Source: DIGJ01 sp036658435
Lineage (GTDB): Bacteria > Bacillota > Clostridia > Lachnospirales > Lachnospiraceae
Direction of reading: 5' to 3'
Assembly (NCBI GenBank): GCA_036658435.1
Contig: JAVXEO010000069.1
Span: 1 to 10,967, forward strand
DNA: 10,967 bases
A program made the translations under genes and the position numbers. Position 1 is the stretch's first letter, and every line of letters begins with the position of its first letter. Shown here piece by piece: positions 7,694 to 10,967 of the stretch. Below the pieces are notes generated by a model. The model searched no databases. It saw only the letters and a program-made list of their open reading frames with translations, and had not been told where the DNA came from.

Positions 7694-8800
7694 ATGAAAA
7701 AAAAATATTTTTATTGGATCCTTTTTCCTTTAACCATTTTGTTTATTATGGTAATCCTACTGCTGACTACAGATAACACAAAAAATGAAAAAAACAATAA
7801 AGTAGTAAATATGGAAAATATAGGAGAAAAGAAAAAAGAAGTGGAATTAGCTGGATTATATGCAAGAGAAACTTCTATGTTGGGAAAACAAGGGAAAAAG
7901 AAAGAAACCAAACCTAAAAGCAAGCCTGGTAATGAAAGAAACAGAGCAACTGAAATCAAAAGGAACTTTACAATCGTGGATGAGGTGGTATATACAACAG
8001 ACCAGGTAAACATCAGAGAAACTGCGTCATTGAATGGAGCAATACAAAAGGTGAGCCATAAAAATTTCAGATGCAGGCGAATTGGCTATGATAAGGAATG
8101 GAGTATGGTTACAATAGATGGAAAAAAATATTATATTGCCAGTCAATATTTGACCACAGAAGAACCGGTTATAACTGGAAAATGTATTGTTATTGATGCG
8201 GGACATCAAAGGCATGGAAACAGTGAACCAGAACCCATTGGACCAAAATCTTCAAAGACAAAGCCAAAAGTTTCCGGTGGAACTGCAGGAAATACAAGTG
8301 GACTGGCTGAATATGAACTTACACTTATTGTTGCTAAGAAGTTAGAAAAAGAGCTTTCAAATCGAGGCTATGAAGTTATTATGGTACGTGACTCCAATGA
8401 TGTTAATATCAGCAACAGTCAACGGGCAGCAGTGGCCAATGAAGCAGAGGCAGATGCTTTTATTCGAATCCATGCAAATGGTTCAGAAAGTTCCAAAACA
8501 AATGGAGCAATGACAATTTGCCAAACAAAAAATAATCCATATAATGGATCTTTATATAAGGATTCGTATCATCTGTCTGACTGTGTATTAAAGGGCATTT
8601 TAAAGGAAACAGGAGCAAATAGCAAAGGCGTTTGGCAGACAGATACCATGAGCGGAATAAACTGGTGTCAGGTACCGGTTACGATTGTTGAAATGGGTTT
8701 TATGACCAATCCGGAGGAAGACAAAAAAATGGCATCTTTGGATTACCAGAAGCAGCTTATTACAGGAATGGCCAATGGTATAGACAATTATTTTAACTAA
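7694..8800 (+). CDS. Membrane-anchored N-acetylmuramoyl-L-alanine amidase (SH3b + Amidase_3)
   Basis: 368 residues. A signal anchor (about 5-26) leads into a lysine-rich linker (about 27-92), an SH3b-type domain (about 97-155, with VNIRETAS and the YYIASQYL ending), and an Amidase_3 domain (about 163-366). Predicted zinc ligands are H171 (IDAGH), E206 (GLAEYEL) and H260 (RIHANGS), and the catalytic glutamate is E333 (VEMGFMTNPEED). All are present, so the enzyme should cleave the bond between N-acetylmuramate and L-alanine in peptidoglycan outside the membrane. The H171-E206 distance of 35 residues is longer than the roughly 14 of many family members because of a GNSEPEPIGP-containing insertion, which I recall in other Clostridia amidases. 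No clear Shine-Dalgarno precedes the ATG, which lies 3 bp after the previous stop; translational coupling is likely. It is the only recognisable enzyme in the operon. Confidence 0.95.
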   Translation: MKKKYFYWILFPLTILFIMVILLLTTDNTKNEKNNKVVNMENIGEKKKEVELAGLYARETSMLGKQGKKKETKPKSKPGNERNRATEIKRNFTIVDEVVYTTDQVNIRETASLNGAIQKVSHKNFRCRRIGYDKEWSMVTIDGKKYYIASQYLTTEEPVITGKCIVIDAGHQRHGNSEPEPIGPKSSKTKPKVSGGTAGNTSGLAEYELTLIVAKKLEKELSNRGYEVIMVRDSNDVNISNSQRAAVANEAEADAFIRIHANGSESSKTNGAMTICQTKNNPYNGSLYKDSYHLSDCVLKGILKETGANSKGVWQTDTMSGINWCQVPVTIVEMGFMTNPEEDKKMASLDYQKQLITGMANGIDNYFN

Positions 8801-8813
8801 GGAGAAAAGCATA

Positions 8814-10907
8814 ATGTACTGTCATAATTGTGGAAATAAATTAAAAAAAGATGAAATTTTTTGTGCAGAATGTGGAACAAAAATAAANNNNNNNNNNNNN
8901 NNNNNNNNNNNNNNNNNNNNNNNNNNNNNNNNNNNNNNNNNNNNNNNNNNNNNNNNNNNNNNNNNNNNNNNNNNNNNNNNNNNNNNNATGGAACCGGAAC
9001 AAATTCAATCGATGGAAGCGGAACAAATTCAATCAATGGAACCGGAACAAAGTTTGTATGAAAAACCTAAAAAAAAGAAGAGCAAAACAAAAATTTTCGT
9101 GTTAACAGGAATCATAGTATTGACGTGTATCTTAGCCGGAGGTGCGGTTTATTATATTAACTATCAAGATCAGATTGCATGGAATCACTGGATAACGGAC
9201 TATAACGAACAGCTAATGGATACTTATATTGCAGAAGAAAAACAGGACGCCTTGGAAACTTATCTTGAAGACGCAGATGAAAAACTTAGTAAAGAAGAAC
9301 GGCGTAATTTAAAAGAAAATTTAGAGACACTTCAGACTGCTATTTTGGAAGAAAATAAAAAGTATGCGGCTGCTATTCAAAGTAAAATTGAAGAAATGGA
9401 GGAATGTAATCCAGAATATGCATTGGAAGATGAAAAAGAAAAACTGGAAAAATATAAGAAGACTATAAAAAAATTAACAAAAGAAAAAAAATATCCGGAG
9501 GCCATTGCCAAAGCAAAAGAAGGAATAAAATATGGAGAAGAGATTTCGGAGATAAAGGAAGGATTTCATATTCAATTAGAGCAAAAAGATATTTCTGCAT
9601 TTCCAAGAGTGAAATTATATTTCAGTATAACGGATGAAAGTGGAGTGGCTGTAGAAGGATTAAATCAGAATCTATTTTTCTTATCACAAAAACAGGCGGA
9701 AGATAGTGATTTTGTAAAAAAGAAAATTATAAAAGCAACCCAGTTAAGTGAAAATGAAAACCTGAATCTAAACATGGTAGCTGATGTCAGTGGAAGCATG
9801 GATGAAAATATGGAAGCAGCAAAAAGAGTGATGATAAATTTCTTGAATACAGTAGAATTTGGTGTTGGAGACCAAATTGCATTTACCCAGTTCAATAATG
9901 TGAGTACGGTGCTCCAAGAATTTACCGGAGATAAAAACACATTGTCTTCTAAAATTGCAAGCATCTATCCATCCGGAGAAACAAAACTATATGATACGCT
10001 GATTGAAGCTGTGCAGAATACCTTTTCTCAAGCTGGTGCAAAATGTGTAATTGCATTTACCGATGGGATGGATAATCGAAGTGTATCCACTCCGGAGGAA
10101 GTTATTAATTATGCAAAAATGTATGAAATTCCAATTTTTATTATTGGAATTGGAAGTTCACTGGATGCAGGAATTCTTTCCAATATTGCCAATGAGACGG
10201 GAGGAGTTTATCGGGATATTAGTTATGTGGACGCTTCGTTAAATGACATTTACAATGAAATTTATCGAAAACAAAAAGAAGTATACTGCCTAGAATACCA
10301 ACTAGATAGTGATAACATGAGTGATAACCAAAGGATTGAACTATATGTTCATAACGAAGAAAATGGAGGAAAGATCGACTGCAACTATCGTATAGATTAT
10401 GATTATTTTACAATTCTACTTCAGAAATTCTTGTCTTCCTATGAAAAAGCCCTTGAAAAAGGGGATTATTCGATTATGGAAAACGCAGGATATTTAGATA
10501 AGAATGGTACCATTGCCTCCCAAATGAAACCCTATATTATAAAGAATAAAGAAAAACTATATGAACAATTATTATCCTGCGAAATAACAGATATTCAATT
10601 TATTGATAAGAATACCTATGAAATTACAACACAGGAAAAATATGACATTCAGCAAATTAAAAATTACAAGAAAGATAAATTGTACGATTTATCAGTGGAG
10701 GACAACAAAAAGATTGATACACTTTTATACTCGCAAGGTTATTGGCCGGAGTATTTTGAAGATGAGGATATCTGGATTCATAAATGTCGTGTATTAGAGG
10801 GGCATTATAAGGTAGTGAAAAAGAAGGAAGGATTTAAAATGTGCGATTATACGGCTAATTTTGGAATTTTATCTTCAGAAGTTTATACCGCATATCCATC
10901 CTATTAA
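8814..10907 (+). CDS. Zinc-ribbon, coiled-coil, VWA-domain membrane protein (sequence gap inside)
   Basis: About 697 residues counting 34 unknown ones. The ribbon has C3, C6, C17 and C20. After the gap comes an octapeptide repeat linker (59-79), then a lysine patch, a span at about 94-116, a charged coiled coil (about 125-245), a beta domain (about 250-315, SAFPRVKLYFSITDESG) typically found just before VWA, and a VWA domain (about 316-500). The metal-binding MIDAS is intact: DVSGS (D324, S326, S328), T390 and D417 in FTDGMDN. Residues about 520-697 form a further domain, possibly NTF2-like as in TcaA. VWA domains bind protein ligands through a metal, so extracellular protein binding is expected from family. 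AAGGAG at 8799-8804 lies 9 bases before the ATG and overlaps the amidase stop. It is the last operon gene. Because of the gap, true length and frame continuity across it are unproven. Confidence 0.88.
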   Translation: MYCHNCGNKLKKDEIFCAECGTKIXXXXXXXXXXXXXXXXXXXXXXXXXXXXXXXXXXMEPEQIQSMEAEQIQSMEPEQSLYEKPKKKKSKTKIFVLTGIIVLTCILAGGAVYYINYQDQIAWNHWITDYNEQLMDTYIAEEKQDALETYLEDADEKLSKEERRNLKENLETLQTAILEENKKYAAAIQSKIEEMEECNPEYALEDEKEKLEKYKKTIKKLTKEKKYPEAIAKAKEGIKYGEEISEIKEGFHIQLEQKDISAFPRVKLYFSITDESGVAVEGLNQNLFFLSQKQAEDSDFVKKKIIKATQLSENENLNLNMVADVSGSMDENMEAAKRVMINFLNTVEFGVGDQIAFTQFNNVSTVLQEFTGDKNTLSSKIASIYPSGETKLYDTLIEAVQNTFSQAGAKCVIAFTDGMDNRSVSTPEEVINYAKMYEIPIFIIGIGSSLDAGILSNIANETGGVYRDISYVDASLNDIYNEIYRKQKEVYCLEYQLDSDNMSDNQRIELYVHNEENGGKIDCNYRIDYDYFTILLQKFLSSYEKALEKGDYSIMENAGYLDKNGTIASQMKPYIIKNKEKLYEQLLSCEITDIQFIDKNTYEITTQEKYDIQQIKNYKKDKLYDLSVEDNKKIDTLLYSQGYWPEYFEDEDIWIHKCRVLEGHYKVVKKKEGFKMCDYTANFGILSSEVYTAYPSY
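8887..8987. other. Run of about 100 Ns (assembly gap)
   Basis: An uninterrupted run of undetermined bases falls inside the VWA gene, between its zinc ribbon and its repeat linker. A length near 100 is the usual placeholder for a gap of unknown size. The flanks read in the same frame at this nominal length, but that may be coincidence. Confidence 0.97.
8988..9051 (+). repeat. 24-bp tandem repeat encoding an octapeptide (MEPEQIQS)
   Basis: Units at 8988-9011 and 9012-9035 and a 16-base partial at 9036-9051 encode MEPEQIQS, MEAEQIQS and MEPEQ. The two full units differ at two positions. The tract begins at the very edge of the N run, so more units are probably hidden in the gap. The 24-bp period keeps the reading frame whatever the copy number. 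The encoded acidic linker lies on the cytoplasmic side, between ribbon and membrane span. Confidence 0.92.
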
Positions 10908-10923
10908 TAGGGAATTAAGAAAA

Positions 10924-10966
10924 ACCGCCGCACTAGGTCAAAAACCTTAGTGCGGCGGTCGTTTTT
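10924..10966 (+). terminator. Strong rho-independent terminator closing the operon
   Basis: Perfect 12-bp arms at 10924-10935 and 10948-10959 (ACCGCCGCACTA and its complement) can extend by a GG/CC pair past a one-base bulge. The loop is A-rich, and after CG come five Ts at 10962-10966. It begins 16 bp after the VWA gene stop and is the only clear terminator downstream of 1851, supporting one transcript for the eight genes. The very GC-rich stem stands out against the AT-rich surroundings. Confidence 0.92.
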
Positions 10967-10967
10967 A

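Larger units (their letters stand above)
1851..10907 (+). other. Putative eight-gene operon for a zinc-ribbon envelope system
   Basis: Eight plus-strand genes are separated by 16, 25, 44, 51, 16, 3 and 13 bp. There is no hairpin with a T tract between them and one strong terminator at the end. Most have their own purine-rich ribosome-binding site; the amidase seems coupled to the gene before it. All products are secreted, membrane-anchored or carry the shared zinc ribbon. A single transcript is an inference; internal promoters cannot be excluded. Confidence 0.75.

Overview
The window is AT-rich, with short intergenic gaps, purine-rich Shine-Dalgarno sites and protein families typical of anaerobic gut Firmicutes: BspA-type leucine-rich repeats, Big_2 Ig-like domains, YARHG, zinc-ribbon membrane proteins and a Clostridia-type Amidase_3. 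I infer class Clostridia, probably Lachnospiraceae. The genus cannot be read from the sequence.

Layout. Positions 1-42 look like the 3' tail of a plus-strand gene. A hairpin at 58-101 can terminate both that gene and the minus-strand gene beyond it. A 486-residue XRE-type helix-turn-helix regulator lies on the minus strand (121-1581). A 269-bp AT-rich divergent intergenic region (1582-1850) follows. From 1851 to 10907 eight plus-strand genes are packed with gaps of 3-51 bp, and a strong GC-rich terminator closes the window (10924-10966). I see no internal terminator, so the eight genes are probably one operon. No gene-free stretch exceeds 300 bp.

Operon content in order: (1) a secreted BspA-like LRR protein with three Big_2-like domains and a fresh 360-bp in-frame tandem duplication; (2) an N-terminal zinc ribbon with four membrane spans; (3) a soluble coiled-coil protein with a C-terminal zinc ribbon; (4) a membrane-anchored extracytoplasmic YARHG protein; (5) a TcaA/YvbJ-like protein (zinc ribbon, one span, long extracytoplasmic region); (6) a zinc ribbon with about five membrane spans; (7) a membrane-anchored SH3b plus Amidase_3 cell-wall hydrolase with all four catalytic-site residues present; (8) a zinc ribbon, octapeptide-repeat linker, single span, coiled coil, VWA domain with intact MIDAS and a C-terminal domain. 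The last gene is interrupted by a run of about 100 Ns exactly next to its octapeptide repeats.

How they may work together (inference): five of eight products carry a four-cysteine ribbon expected on the cytoplasmic face, and the others are cytosol-to-outside anchored or secreted. This looks like a membrane-centred envelope assembly that couples a peptidoglycan amidase to sensing or adhesion modules (YARHG, VWA, TcaA-like, LRR). The divergent regulator is the obvious candidate controller. None of this is demonstrated by sequence alone.
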